A DNA stretch of 64,000 bases from Lumbricus rubellus. Its lineage: Eukaryota; Annelida; Clitellata; Crassiclitellata; Lumbricidae. Shown here piece by piece: positions 26,401 to 38,806 of this stretch. The stretch lies in NCBI GenBank assembly GCA_945859605.1, contig OX243815.1:39295959-39359958 (forward strand), written 5' to 3'. Each line of letters opens with the position of its first letter. Positions within the stretch are counted from its first letter, which is position 1. The position numbers and the translations under genes are program-made. Below the pieces are notes generated by a model. The model made no database searches. It was not told the DNA's origin and was given only the letters and a program-made list of their open reading frames with translations.

Positions 26401-29400
26401 GCGGATTTGAAAACACGATGCATCAAAATAACTTTTTGAAAAACTGCAAACACCTCAAACAATGACACAGCTTCATTGGTTTTTTTAGTCCTCAAACGTA
26501 CTTCCTCATACTTTATGTAGGCCTACCGTAAAAGCTGTTAACGAAAGTTTGATATGTTTGGTGATCAGAAGGCATCTGTTTGAATTGTTAGCAGCGTTGT
26601 CATTGTTTGAAAGATATTCGTTGTTACTCTTTCTTTCCCTTAGATTTCAGTATATTTTGATGGCACCCACTTCACCAGCTACGAAACTGAACGAAGAAAC
26701 TCAGACTTATCTCAACCAAGGTAGTTTGCTTAAATTGTTTCTCATCTTATCCACTCTATTGTTGTTTAAAGTCTTCTATGACGGTTTGAAAGGGTCTTAG
26801 ATGGCACGATGTACTGTATAATGTACATGACATTGTGTAGATCTATATGTGTTCACTTACAAATACCAGTATACACCTGTGTAGTTGCCTTAATTGTTTC
26901 TCATCTTATCCACTCTATTGTTGTCTAAAGTCTTCTATTAGGCCTCCGGTTTGAAAGTGTCTTAGAAGGCACTACATGTATGTACATGACATTGTGTATA
27001 TGTGTTCACTTACAAATACCAGTATACACCTGTGTGTACATGTGTGCAACTGTGCATGTACATTGTGCAAATGGATGTAAGGAACATGTAAATGTATGTC
27101 ATGATCGAAGAGCGGGAGGAAGTCTAATAATAGCTTTCGTTGTTTTTCCTTTAACATTCAGGTACTACAATAATCTTTTACTTTCTATCAAATACTACAT
27201 CGTTCATTCTCTCATTGCAAAATGCTTTGTATAGTTTTGTTAATGCATTTATGTAGCACTACTGCATGAAGGAATCTTTTGTTCATTTGGCCTGAAATGA
27301 CTGAATCACTAAATGTTTGCTTAACCTTTGTTAGTGGCATTTATTGTCATTCTGACTGTTTAATCAACTGCTGACTACTGTTATTAGCCCCTATTATGCA
27401 AAACAGGTAATAAATTGAAATTCGTCGTCTGAACTCGTTTGTTTTTGTTGAAGGGCATCCATACGAAATAAAAATGAAGAAGATTGAGAATAACAACGAT
27501 TGCGATGGGCAATTGTATCAGGTAATCAATTAGTTAAATTAAATTAAATTCAAGACTTTTTATTAGTTGAATTCTAACAAGTGCGTCAATTAAGCATCGT
27601 CTACAACATTGCTCAGCGGCTTTTACAATCCTGAGTCAATAAACGAAACTCGTCATTGTGTTTTGTCCCACCTGAACTGCCTTTCAACAATCAAAATATT
27701 ATTCATAACACAATGTGATTTGTTATTACAGGTTGTTTTGTTAATGCCAGCAAGCACGTATTGTTTTCTTAATTTCAACGTATTGTCTCAGTACTAAGTT
27801 CTTGAGCGTAGGCTGTATACTGTTTGACTACTGTAAATCACCAGTATACGATTTTATGCATTCACTGTTCTCCAGTAGCCTCATCCTTGAATTTATATAT
27901 TCGTTATTAAATATCCGTTCATTTTTTACACAAAATTAGTGTGTTTCAACGACTTTTACTTTGTTGATTTTTCCTCTTTGCAGAGTGTGAACTCTTCTAT
28001 TTATTTAAACATGAGTTATTAAACTTTATTTATATTTAAAATTAGTGTGTGTTTTACTTTTGTAAATTTCTCTTCCTTGCAAAGCGTGACCTTTTCCATT
28101 TATTTAAACATCAGTTATTAAACTTTATCTATATTTAAAATTAGTGTGTGTGTGTGTTTTTTACTTTTGTCGATTTTCCTCCTTTCAGAGTGTAGTTCGC
28201 GTTGTATTCCACGAGAGGCGACTCCAGTACCTGGAGCGGGAGCAGCTGGAGAACTGGAGACTGACGCGACCTGGAGAGCGACTGGTTGATATTGGTAAAA
28301 ATTCTGTTTTTAGTCGACCAATTGTAATAGATAGCCTACAGATGTTCCTATTGCTCTAATTCATTAAAAATACTCTACAGCTTTTTAGAAAACATATATG
28401 TCTGAGAATTGCTTGGTAATTTTTCTCAAGTCGCATTTTGTTCATGTAGTCGCATGCATTAGTAAGAAAATTTCTTAAGAGAGACAGCCGACATATAGTA
28501 CAAATCAGCTGATCAATCAAGCTATGCATTTGACGCGCGTGAAACTTAGAAAACGTTCTGAGGCAATTTGGAATATAATACTGCACTATATGTATCTCAT
28601 AAAACATTATAAAAGTTACTTAAGTCGCACTTGTTCAGAAGTGTCGGGTAGCTACATATGTATGTAGGGCCTACTGTAGGCGCCTTCATGAGGTTATTGA
28701 AAGGCACTATATACAATGTATATGTTATTATACGTACATATTACTATTAGTACTAATTTTGTAATAATAATAGTGATGGTGGCAATACTAATTATGTATT
28801 ATTATTGTAATCTACCTGGCGATTTCCTTGTAACATTTTTACACAGTAGCCTACTGTTAGAAGATGTAATGTGTTGCTAGCACCTTTTTACTGATAGTAC
28901 AATTTCAAAGCAGGCTGTACTTAGAAATACGACGCTTTGGCAATCCAGGCCACATAATACGCTTTGCACAACATTGGCAAGTAGTGATTATTGAGGATGG
29001 TGTTGGTAGAAATACCGCTGTCGAATGGCCTCATCGATGCGTGGATCAATCCTCAGGAGTTGAACTGCGTTGGGTTTCTATGGGATCCACATCGTGACAC
29101 CAGCATATGCGTTAAGATTCACTGCATCAGCACCGAATTCACTGCGAAGAAACATGGCGGAGAAAAGGGTGTGCCGTTCCGACTTCAGGTGGAAACGTAT
29201 CGGCAAAACAGCAGAGGCCCGGAAACGATTCTGCACTGTTCTTCCTGCCAGATCAAGGTCTTCAAGGTAGGCACAGTCGAGTGACTACTGCATCTGGTAT
29301 CCTGTTTTATTCTCTATGTTTTTGTCACTTTTACTTCAAAGTAGTTTTCTTGAAGAGGCTCTATAGCCTATTAGTGTAAGGAACGAATTGCAATAATTAT

Positions 29401-32400
29401 TAGCCGTTGAAAGTGTTCTAGGGTGTTTGCCGAATGTGTGTACGATCCATCACGATTTGAAAGAATGTGTGATATTGAGGCCAATGAAGACTTCTTGATT
29501 TGATTGATTGTGCTCTTGATCATTCATGTTTGTATCATTTCTCAGCCAAAAGGTGCAGACAGGAAGTTGAAGACTGACCGAGAGAAGATCGAGAAAAAGA
29601 CGGACTCAGAGCGGGTAAATAGTGCTCCCGAGTTTCTCCTCTTCACTGATGTGATGTCTGTATGTTTAGGTTAGGTAATGTGTTCAGTCATTCGGTACAA
29701 GCCTCCCTCTGTCTGCGATGATCCTGAGGAGCCATGATCCTCCTGTGGTTGAATGATATTTCAGCTGAATAATGATGTAGCAATGGGAGACGCTTTGCTG
29801 GATCTGCGTGTCTATCAGGGTTGAAAGACTTTTACACTGAGTTGTGAAATTCATCTGGTGCATTAGGATAGAAACTATGGCGAAGAATTAAAAAGGAAAA
29901 TCATTAGCAGAGTTAAAATATGTTTTTTATGATTAATACTGAGTCTGAGTCCCCATTGCTTGCAAACAAGATCAACTTCCAATTGATGATGCTGATCGAG
30001 ATGACCATGTAATTGTGACTTTACATGAAATAACATTATTCACTTAAACAAAATTCAGGATTTCTCAGTTAGGCCTATTCACTGTATTAGAGGTGATTTT
30101 ACACAGATAAAATCACGTTTCCGAACGTTTGCTGTATAGATTAAAACTGCGCAGAAAGCAATTCCCAGTGTCAAAAAATTGAACAGATCATCATAATTCA
30201 CTTCGCTCATGTTTTGGTGGACTAGATTTTCAAAGGACTTTGTTCCAATTCACGTATGGTTCTTTTGATCAGCAGCCTTTTCAGTGTCAAAAATGTGCTG
30301 CATGCTTATTTACTTTCTTTTAGGAGAAGTTCCAGCCAGCCTTTGAATACACAGTTATGACAGATGTAAGTATGCAGTTAGTATGCTGTTAATGTTGGAG
30401 ATAGCTTTACACTGTATTATGGTACCCGGTACTGTTGTATGTAACTTTGCACTGTAAGTATGCTGTTGTTATTACTTTTGGATGTTCCTTTACACTGAAG
30501 TATGCTGTAACTGTTGCAAAAATGGTTTATTCAGTGCCTTTTTGGAATGTCAAAAAGCTTATTTTTTAAATTTATGCAGTGTCACTGTATTTTGATATTT
30601 GATTCATCAAATACTTTTACCTTAGGCCTAATTTATAAATACTGACCTGCTTAGATCTATTAGTTAATTATTTTGGTTTTCATTTTTTAGCTAAATAAAT
30701 GTGCTACATTTTTCTTTCTGCATACATGCATACATAAATACAGATTTTGTAGATGCATTTTTAGCTAAATAAATGTGCTACATTTTTCTTTCTGCATACA
30801 TGCATACATAAATACAGATTTTGTACATGCATAGGCTACAGCATGCATACATTGCATAGTTGCATACCATAGGCGCAATGGAGGATTAAAAGCTTGCTAA
30901 TCTGCACTTCAAAGCATGTGCTCACGCCACCAACTTTATTGGTTATACTATTAGCATCAGATATAAAAGCTTACCAGTTCTTTATCCTGGCAACACCATG
31001 TGTGGAATCATTTTACGATATCATCTGTAATTTTGAAACTATCATGTTGCCATGTGCGCATGAAGTTACCATTATTATTGCTAAATTTTTCAATAGGTTC
31101 CACTCGACCAAGTCAGCTTCTACCTGGACCACCTAAGCAAAAAATCTGAGGAGAAAGTCCGTCCAGCCAAACTGCTCCTTCCACCGATCCAGCTGAGGGC
31201 ACATCAGCCGCAGCAACAACCTCTCCAGTCGAACCATGGACTCTCCTACGTTGCCTCAGTTCCACAGTTCAGTCCGTTCTCTGTGGACCCTTCACCCGTT
31301 CGAAATGCTTTGCACGCGGAAGAAAGTATGATCGTCGCACATTCGCAGTCGGCAGTGGCTCCACCTGTTGTTGACTGTGGACAGAACCTGGTGGACAGTT
31401 CATCGTTTGATGCCACAAGGTAAGGTCTTTGGAAATTGAGTAAGAATAAGCCATCCAACGGTTCTGCTTTGCATTTTATTGTTTACAAGTGGCATTGCTA
31501 TTATTATTACACATGTGATTATTAATGTTAAAAGTAGTGATGTGAGAATCACATAGCTACTTCTGTTAATAAAAAATTATAAAATAATAATAGTGATGGT
31601 TATTTTAATTGTGATAGACGCTTTAGATGTAGCAGTCCAAAACATGCATCGGACTGCACTAGTGTTAATGGACAAATGGACAATTGGACATGCTCATATA
31701 TTGACATAGGCCCTAATTATAAGCCATTCTGTATTGAAACTTTTCAGGTCGCCTGGAACTCCCTCGTCAACTAATTCTTCGAGCAGCTCTAGCAGCTCGG
31801 TAAGTTTTTTCTTACTTACTCACCCAGTGCTTTTACAAAAAAAATTGTTGTTAAACTGAAATTAAGTGTTTGTTAGGAATTTCAAGGCTACTTTAAATTA
31901 ATTTTAACTTAAGAACGCATTGGCAGAGCTGATAGGCTGAGTGAATGCTAGTAGGCCTACTAAGAAAAGTAAGGTATAGTCAGCTAAAATCAATTAAAAA
32001 ATTTCTATTTTTGGATAATTAAATTCTGTAATTCGTTAAAGGTCATTTTGTAGTGCTAGTGTATGAGAACCGTTGCTGATGGCAAGTTATCTCTTCCCAT
32101 AATGTGTTGGTTTTGTTTACGTGGGATCTGTTTTTTAGATAAATTCTGGCAATCCTCTGTCACTTTCGGCTTCAGAGGCAGAAACAGCTGCGTGGCTCGC
32201 AGCCAACAGGTTTAACAACCTCATCAAAATATTTAGGAACTTCTCAGGTACAATTTTTTATTTACTGACGAATATATGTATTTTAAGTCCATTGGAAGTT
32301 ATGTATTTTAAGACCATACGAAGATATCCATTTTATGACCATGTGAAGATAACATATGTATTTAAGGCCATATATACAAGTTATGTATTTTAGCAAAATG

Positions 32401-35400
32401 TACTTTAAGTCTATACAATGATACTTATTTAAAGAATATTAAGACTGCATGAAGTTATTTATTTTAAAACCCAGGCGTAGAGTTCAGAGTCAGATGCCAA
32501 ATGACATTGCAAAGTATGCTTATTTGTTAATTAGGGATGTTACCATATTATCCTTTGCTGGATAAATTGACTCTTTTTTGTGGTGAATGCTAAAAATGTA
32601 TGGTTTGATTGAGTCATTTAGCAAGAAAATTATTCAAGTTTGCTTTTTCCTGACCCAGGTGCAGATATTTTACGGTTGACAAGGTCGGATATGATCGAAC
32701 TCTGTGGCCTCTCAGATGGCATCCGACTTAATAATACTGTAATGGCAAAGTAAGTGAACGACATGAAGACTTTTTTAATTAAACAGACTTTTTGAATTGA
32801 GATTGAGATGATTTCCCCTGAGTATTAAACATGCTTTATCTTCTTTATTGTATTGTACACTGTGTTCCGATGAAAGTAGTCACCAACAAAAGTGTGAGAA
32901 TTCGGTCAAAACTGTTAGCATTTGCCTGATATTCTAAAAACAACGACAGTAGCCATATTGCCACCCAATTCTAACTCCGTTTAGAAATGTTGTTGAAATT
33001 GTCAAGTTTATGAGCGTTTGAGATGCAGCGCCGAAAATGGAAATTTCCAAAATGCAAAAGCTGAAAGAAGTGTAGTTCAGCCACAGCATTTATGACCCTA
33101 AATAGCTCCCTTTGTTAACCACCAATATGGAAACTATATGTTGTTTATTGTGTTTTTCAAAATATTAAATCCGTCTGTACAATCTGATGTGATGTATTTG
33201 GTTCGAAACGTGCCGTTACAAATATTTCAACAGTATGCAACTCAGTACTATGCTAGGTAGGCTAATTATTGCCAGAACTTCATCAAATATTTACCAAGAA
33301 AAGGTTATAAAGGTGCTTTTCTCTGTTCTCAGAAATGTTCCACCATTCTGTACAATCTACGTTTCTCCAAAATCTGAGAATATGAGCAGTAAGTGATTTT
33401 TAAATTTTCATGTGACCAACATAATTACGTTTAAAATACTTGATTACATTCCTTGTTGTAACTGGTATGGGATGATGTGATGTGTACAACTGTACATTAT
33501 GTGAGAGTGAAATTGATGCAAGCATCTTTGGAACTTCATCCAAACTGCATCTGGCTTTACTTTCCTGCATTACTATAACTTTTCATATGGACAATATGTG
33601 AGAATTGCAATTGTTGTTGTTTATATCAAAGATGCGTTTTCTTCTAATAGGAGTTGATCACGAGAATAATTTGACCGAGTCGCACAGCACTATTCAGGGT
33701 TCAGCACCTCGGCGGTTGCATTCTTCAAAAGGCCAGCACAGCACAGAAATGGGATCAAAGACAAGTTTGGTTGCAACTCACACAATCCTGAACCTGGATT
33801 CAAAAAATAAGACCAGTCTGTCCTCTGGTGGATCAAAACGCTCTCTGATGTCCACAGATGATGATGATGATACAGATTGTGATGGTCTGTCTAGCAGCAA
33901 GCGGCTTTGTTTACATAACTCAGAAGCTGGTGAGTAACGGTAGTTGAATTTCTGAATTTGCGTGTGCTCCTAATCATAAGCTTCTAAAGCATTATGAAAT
34001 CTACAAAAATGAATCTGATTATGGCAATATTCGTTCATATTCATGAGCATTTTATTCCTTCTTTATCGTGACATACCATCATTAAATGGAAGTGTTCAAT
34101 ACAATGTCGGACAGATATGCTTGCATACAAGCTGTTATCATATTTCACTGTGACTAGGCATTTTTATTTTATTTTTTTACTTACCGAGTTGTTAATTTAT
34201 TTAGTTCAGTTTTTTGAAGTATTTTATTACATGTGTGCCAAGTGAGGACATGTTGGTCAGTTGGTTAGAGTGCATTGTCCTGTGACGTAGATAGCACTGA
34301 TTCAAGCCTCTACTTGTGTAATAATTACTGTGCAGGGTCCTTGAGCAAGTCCTTCACTCACAATTGCTAAGTAGGCTACCCGTCGATGCTCTGTCTTTTT
34401 TGTGGCAAATGCGCTTGTGAATTTTGGATGACGGCTATTATTATATTGTACAAATGTGAATTTTAAAATACATATATTTTACTGTCGATTTTATAGAAAA
34501 TAATGACAATAATAATAATAATCTGAATTCTAGACTTCTGAAACTTGTGAAAGTAACTCGGGAAAGTCTGAGTGAAATTAGAGATGATTTTTATATTATT
34601 AATAACAACAACAATTTATTCGGCACCACATTCTGCTAACCAGTCGTTAATCATTGGTGTTGTCAAGGACTTCTCAAGTTCTTTACACAGTAGGCCTACA
34701 TGCAACTGTCTCGGAATAGGCGTAAAAAACACTGTCCCCATTACAGGGTAGCTGCTCTAACAGATGAGTAACAAATCTCATGCACACATCTTTTGCAGCC
34801 ATATCCATTATCCATAGGCATAACTTTCTGTTCTGTTGTGACGGTGGTGTCCACTGTCCATGTGTCCACTGTGAATGGTGATAGTCCCCACCACTTCGTG
34901 GTACTGCAAAGAAGAAAAAAATAACATGAAAGCATGGCGTATAGGTTTTTCCATCATGCTTAAAGTCACAATGGCAGTATCTGATACAGGTTTCCACAGT
35001 GCGTTCATTTTGCACACTTAGTAGCCTACCTTACTGAGGGTCGTAAATCTTGAGGAAGGAAGGAAATTCATTCCTCAATCTTAAGCTTGAGGAGGGAACA
35101 TGAAGGAATTCCCCCTCCACAAATCGTATGCGTTGTCGATAACATAGTTTGTAACTGACCTCAGTAGACAGTTATGCAGTTGTGCTGCTTCAGAATGGTG
35201 CAATTTGTTCTACACCCAAAGCCACTTTCAAATTAAAATGTTTCTATGAAGTTTACTTCGAAGAATCAGATAAGCTCAGATCCATAACATTAATTTTTAA
35301 CTTTTATAAAAACTTTTAGCATCTTTGATTTTGAATTATGATTTTCCTTCATGTTTTAGCGTACTACGCTGTCTATTTACAATGTGCCACAAGCCAACAT

Positions 35401-37930
35401 TTTCTGGAACAACTGGCGACCGTTCTCAACCTTTCTGTTCAGCGTATTCAATATGTTCAGATGCTTACTCCATCTGGCATCCTTGTACGTGTCACAGATA
35501 CGGTGAGCACAACGATTCAGTATATTTATAGAGTGACCTCTCTTGAAATCGTTTAACTATAGGCCTACACGTTTTAAACTAAGCAAAAATTATATTATGT
35601 CCATCTTCCTCTTGTGGCTATTAACCGTGCCTAAGATTCACATTTAGGTGTGAATTTATTTAATAATAATAATATTGATAATTTATTTTATATATTTATT
35701 TTTAACCATATTGTATGCTTGAATTATTATTTACGTATTTGATGTTTTTTCATGGAAGTTTTTCGCTACTAGTATAGTGTTGAGGCTGTTATTTATCGCA
35801 CATGTTTCCTATTTATAATTTGTAAATTTCTCTTCAAGTTCATGTAATTGCCCATTGGTCCTGAGTAACGTGATAGGTAATAGGCAAAACCGAGGTTTAG
35901 AGTTTGAGGTATTGACAGTGACATGTTTAGGTTCTCTATTTGTCCAAGTAATTTTATATTTGTTGATGACCCAATGGTTTTAATTTCGACCGTAACTAAC
36001 TGAAAAAGTTTTAAAGTCTGTGACATTGATTTTCAGGTTGTTCAGAATCTGCTGAGCGAATCAAAATTTTTCTCTGAAGTCATTGCAGGTTCGAACTATA
36101 TTTTCATTGGCAGTTATGAAAAGCATGGACATACATTCATGCATGCATACATGCATACATAAATAAATGCATTATACATATGTTCTTGCATGCAAATAAA
36201 CACACATACAATACATGCTGCATATATACAACATACAGTACTTGTAACACACATACTTGCATACATAGTACATAAATACATGCATACATACATGCATACA
36301 TACATACATACATACATACATACATACATACATACATACATGCATGCATACATACATACATACATACATACATACATACATACCTACATACATACATACA
36401 TACATACATACATACATACATACATACATGCATGCATACATACATACATACATACATACATACATACATACATACATACATACATAATTATATACAAATA
36501 CATAGTACATACATGCATGCATGCATTTCACATACATTCGTACGTACATACAAACATGAATGTTCTTGCTTACATGCTACATACATGTGCACATACAAAC
36601 ATGCATGCAAACATTCATTAATTATATGCACATACTTACAGACATGATTATTTGCTTACGTATAAACATGTGCGTGCAAGTCTTGCATGCTTGTATGCAT
36701 AGAAAAAATTATACAAATTATACGTGTATAACTGTGTATATATATATGCACAAATAATTTAATATAATTATGTATATATATATATGTGTGTATATAATTA
36801 TATACGTGCATAATTTTATATATAATATATATCTGATAAACATTTATAAATGCGCAGATATGTAGAATTTATTCGCTGGTGAGTTGTGGGCTGGTCAATG
36901 AGATCAGCAAACTATGGTTAAGTAGTATTTTGGGGTCCTTCAGACTTCTTCAGCTTTTATAAACACTTTAACGATGAGTCGCATTTGTCTCTCAAACACT
37001 TTAAAGTACATTCTCGTCATTAAAGTGTTAAACCTTGTCCATTGTAATGCTTTATGTGTTGTTTATGCATTTAGTAGCTATTAACTTTCAAGTATCGTCT
37101 ATCATGTCCTTCTATTTCCCTGTAGGTAGCTATCAAGTAAAATATGCAGCCATCCTGGCGTGGGTGATAATTTAAAAGACTTCTTTTATCCGTTAATTAT
37201 TATGTGCATGATGCAGTTGCAACAGTTTCCTGAGTAGCAATAATTTTTTTATTTGACAATAAATTTTTTGCTATTTGACGATTAAAAAATCTTTGACCGT
37301 CAATTACGTCTATGCTGGCCAGAACTTTGGATTTTTCCTAGCAATAACTTTTTCTCTTTGACGCTCACTGTGAGTTGCTTGATTAGACCTCTGACTGGCC
37401 TAGTTCAGTGGATTGCAATCTTTGTATATGATATCACTTGATACCACAGTAGGCTATGCAATACCTTGTGCGCAGGGCTGTTTTTAAGGACTTTTTAGAA
37501 CTGCACAACTCCTACTTTCCTTTCCCATTCTCCATGGTAAATTACTTCCAAACGGATGACAATGACCATATTTTGCTAGTTTTAACTGTACAGAAGTGCT
37601 TCTACAACTGCACAAATCCATTTAGAACTGCACATTTTTTGTACAACTGCATGTTAAAAAGGCCCTGATTGTGCGTTATGATAATGACACCATAGGAGTC
37701 ACCAATTTGATTGAATAGAAAGCGTTCATGTTGTAATTCGAGCTTTGACCTTAGTTTACAGTTCCCAAGTTTCTACCTTTACTTGCTACATGTATATTTT
37801 GCCGACTAGAATAAGTATTTATGTGAGGCTCTTTGTGATTTGTTTGCATGCAGTGTCTTTTTGTTTTATTTCAGATGATAGCAACTTGGGACTGTACCAT
37901 CTGCTTCTCACTCCGTCTAATGTATCCTAG
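20301..37930 (+). CDS. TFCP2: CP2/LSF-type transcription factor (TFCP2/TFCP2L1/UBP1 family), 17 exons
   Basis: Proposed join: 20301-20437, 26140-26355, 26644-26720, 27454-27521, 28189-28294, 29010-29266, 29546-29614, 30324-30365, 31097-31419, 31748-31799, 32139-32247, 32659-32749, 33333-33388, 33651-33929, 35360-35502, 36037-36088, 37875-37930. These sum to 2133 nt, 711 codons including TAG, with GT-AG borders and matching phases at each junction. From exon 3 on, the protein follows the CP2 family in order: [37 protein letters not shown] then [26 protein letters not shown], a SAM-like domain and a C-terminal dimerisation domain. It is a nuclear sequence-specific DNA-binding factor, normally acting as a dimer or tetramer. 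About 710 residues exceeds the roughly 500 of vertebrate members because of a longer exon 2 and longer linkers. Exons 3-17 are strong; exons 1-2 are less certain. The orthologue within the family is not resolved. Confidence 0.88.
22003..22090 (-). mobile_element. LINE/SINE 3' tail
   Basis: On the minus strand the order is GGGAGCGCCTCTGATTAG, GGAGCGCTATATAAATGTCC, then a GAATG tail. This is the same 3' end as at 41622-41710 and 52496-52565. Only the tail is preserved. Confidence 0.6.
22400..22610. repeat. AAT-rich imperfect microsatellite
   Basis: Interrupted AAT and ATT units, including a short ATAATTAT palindrome region at 22435-22455. The Ile-rich minus-strand ORF is an artefact. Confidence 0.85.
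23470..23545 (+). mobile_element. Retroelement 3' tail, second copy
   Basis: TTTTGCGCTTGCAG and AATAAAGAATATACTTA match the tail at 15690-15795. No coding part is preserved. Confidence 0.35.
25066..25760 (+). mobile_element. hAT-type element with 8-bp target duplication
   Basis: The ends CAGTGGTTCCCAAAGTGG and TTTGGGAACCACTG are hAT-type inverted repeats. The element is flanked on both sides by ATCTAGCC (25058-25065 and 25761-25768), a perfect 8-bp duplication. GC-rich GGTCCGCGG motifs are repeated near both ends. Inside, ATG at 25393 opens [14 protein letters not shown], and in a shifted frame [15 protein letters not shown] follows. This resembles the N-terminus of ZBED-like hAT transposases; the zinc finger and catalytic core are deleted. 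It is a non-autonomous deletion derivative. Confidence 0.88.
26140..26355 (+). CDS. TFCP2: TFCP2-type gene, exon 2 (Cys-rich, unusual)
   Basis: Bounded by TTCACAG and GTAAGT, this 216-nt block is open in one frame only. Its phases fit exon 1 (AG+T) and exon 3 (CA+A, giving Q before FQYIL). It encodes about 71 residues with six Cys, including [10 protein letters not shown] and L-T-T-G-C-S-Q. I do not recognise this stretch. Vertebrate CP2 proteins have a shorter acidic segment with LPIFKQEE here, which I cannot find. Phase agreement supports it; missing homology weakens it. Confidence 0.6.
26644..29266 (+). CDS. TFCP2: TFCP2-type gene, exons 3-6: DNA-binding core
   Basis: Exons 26644-26720, 27454-27521, 28189-28294 and 29010-29266 encode the CP2/grainyhead-type immunoglobulin-fold DNA-binding domain. 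In order they give [51 protein letters not shown], then [48 protein letters not shown] and [10 protein letters not shown]. The Cys-x2-Cys and the [11 protein letters not shown] block are hallmarks of the CP2 branch rather than grainyhead. All splice junctions keep frame (phases 1, 0, 1, 0 at exon ends). Confidence 0.92.
26722..27036. repeat. Tandem duplication in intron 3 (unit about 160 bp)
   Basis: Two copies share GTTTCTCATCTTATCCACTC, GTCTTCTAT, GGTTTGAAAG, ATGTACATGACATTGTGTA and CAAATACCAGTATACACCTG. They start at about 26738 and 26896. Confidence 0.85.
27932..28190. repeat. Triplicated splice-acceptor region upstream of exon 5
   Basis: A unit of about 100-105 bp (AATTAGTGTGTTT, ACTTTTGT, pyrimidine tract, CAGAGTGTG, ATTTATTTAAACAT, GTTATTAAACTTTAT) occurs nearly three times. 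The third copy ends in the real acceptor of exon 5 (CAG|AGTGTA at 28189). The first copy keeps an intact decoy TTTGCAG|AGTGTG at 27983. In the second, AG has become AA. Confidence 0.85.
29546..31799 (+). CDS. TFCP2: TFCP2-type gene, exons 7-10: basic end of DNA-binding domain and linker
   Basis: Exon 29546-29614 (23 codons) encodes [18 protein letters not shown], nearly invariant in CP2 proteins. Exon 30324-30365 (14 codons) encodes [14 protein letters not shown], matching the conserved EKYQPSYxTTxLTE. Exons 31097-31419 and 31748-31799 give a Pro/Gln/Ser-rich linker ending in a run of Ser. The linker is longer than in vertebrate members and has no conserved motif that I recognise. Donors are GTAAAT, GTAAGT, GTAAGG and GTAAGT. 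Confidence 0.88.
30682..30830. repeat. 74-bp tandem duplication in intron 8
   Basis: Two nearly identical copies of a 74-bp unit containing TTAGCTAAATAAATGTGC, TTTCTTTCTGCATACATGC and AAATACAGATTTTGTA. Confidence 0.92.
32139..33388 (+). CDS. TFCP2: TFCP2-type gene, exons 11-13: SAM-like domain
   Basis: Exons 32139-32247, 32659-32749 and 33333-33388 encode [52 protein letters not shown] and FCTIYVSP. This matches the CP2-family SAM-like (pointed-like) fold: WL-x3-RF near the start, FSGADLLKLTxxD, then C-G-x2-DGIRL and TIYV at the end. It is a protein-interaction and oligomerisation module. Frame is kept across phases 1, 2 and 1. Confidence 0.9.
33651..33929 (+). CDS. TFCP2: TFCP2-type gene, exon 14: Ser-rich acidic linker
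   Basis: A 279-nt exon between AATAG and G|GTGAGT. It encodes a Ser/Thr-rich stretch with a D-D-D-D-D-T-D-C-D cluster and [14 protein letters not shown], a possible nuclear-localisation or phosphorylation region. It separates the SAM-like and C-terminal domains and is longer than the vertebrate equivalent. Confidence 0.8.
34245..34455 (+). mobile_element. tRNA-derived SINE in intron 14
   Basis: The start TTGGTCAGTTGGTTAGAGTG resembles a tRNA 5' half with an A box. A B-box-like TGATTCAAGCC follows about 45 bases later. The body CCTTGAGCAAGTCCTTCACT is shared with the SINE at 18250-18515. It is not a functional tRNA gene. Confidence 0.6.
35360..37930 (+). CDS. TFCP2: TFCP2-type gene, exons 15-17: C-terminal oligomerisation domain and stop
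   Basis: Exons 35360-35502, 36037-36088 and 37875-37930 encode [56 protein letters not shown] and [18 protein letters not shown], ending in TAG at 37928-37930. This matches the C-terminal domain of CP2 proteins (YHAIYLEELTxxEL, IYKQGPTGIHVLI, MIQNFxEE, GYHIILK). The donor of exon 16 (GCAG|GTTCGA) is weak, but the frame and homology of exon 17 support it. Intron 16 holds a (CATA)n tract. Confidence 0.85.
36262..36486. repeat. (CATA)n microsatellite in intron 16
   Basis: Imperfect CATA units interrupted by TGCATGCA. Long ORFs on both strands are artefacts. Confidence 0.95.
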
Positions 37931-38285
37931 TGATGGACTAATGCCTGGTAGTTGGCGTCTACCCAATCACGATGATACGTTTTTAATTTTCCGCGTATGG
38001 CAGCACTGTTTTTGTTGTATTTTACAAAGTTTTGTTGAAAGTTTTTTTTAAAGATCTGATCGTATCTTAGATCTGATGCACGTCAGGCAATATTCTCGCA
38101 TTGTGATTGGTCAAATCTACGATGTCTTTTGCTGACTGATGGTTGTTTTTGTGGGGGGTTGAAGGCTTAAAGCAGGGGTTGACAACTTGACATGTCTCCA
38201 TACTTCCATAGAGATGCAAGACAGCGCAGTTGTTGGCAATGGGTTTTCTGGTGGGATTCACCCTGCATTGATGAGGATAATTGCA

Positions 38286-38545
38286 CCGTGATTCAAATTG
38301 TTTTCATATATCTCTAATGCCTGATAACCTATCACGCTAAACTTTTCAAAATATTAAGAGAATTGGACCAAGAATATGATTACAAAATTTCATGAAATAA
38401 AATTGAACGGATAAAAAGATAGTTTTTATGAATCTTTCAACTTCATATGCCGAAATTTCAAATATTTGGAAATATTTTAGCTTGATATGTTTTCAGGTAT
38501 CAGAGATATAGGGAAAAGAATTTGGCTTACTTTTTTGAATCACGG
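38286..38545. mobile_element. Probable MITE with CCGTGATTCAAA ends
   Basis: CCGTGATTCAAA at 38286-38297 and TTTGAATCACGG at 38534-38545 are perfect 12-bp inverted repeats around an AT-rich, non-coding centre. No clear target duplication is seen. It lies in the 3' flank of the TFCP2-type gene, so the AATAAA at 38396 is inside the element. Confidence 0.55.
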
Positions 38546-38806
38546 CGTATAAGGGCAGAGCTTGGTGTTTTCTGCTCTGAGGACTTTGTCTGTTCTTTGA
38601 GTTTGACTTTGAGTGAGAGTGCATAAGTATAATACTGAGACATTTTCTGATGTGAAGCTGACTGTACCATATAGTATTGTGCTATTGTAGATAATCAAAA
38701 CAAGATTTACTGTTGAGACTGTATCATAATCTTGAAACATTCCTAAGCTTATTCGAGAGTGTGAGTCATGTTTGAGCAGTTGCTCAATGTTGTGTGCAGA
38801 ACGAAA

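Noticed and set aside
34245..34320. Possible tRNA gene
   Set aside because: A and B boxes are tRNA-like but the sequence does not fold into a complete tRNA and shares its body with a second SINE copy.
34683..35015. 110-residue minus-strand ORF in TFCP2 intron 14
   Set aside because: No domain, three overlapping frames, inside an intron of a well-supported gene.
38396..38401. AATAAA as poly(A) signal of the TFCP2-type gene
   Set aside because: It lies inside a probable MITE (38286-38545), so use by the gene cannot be supported.
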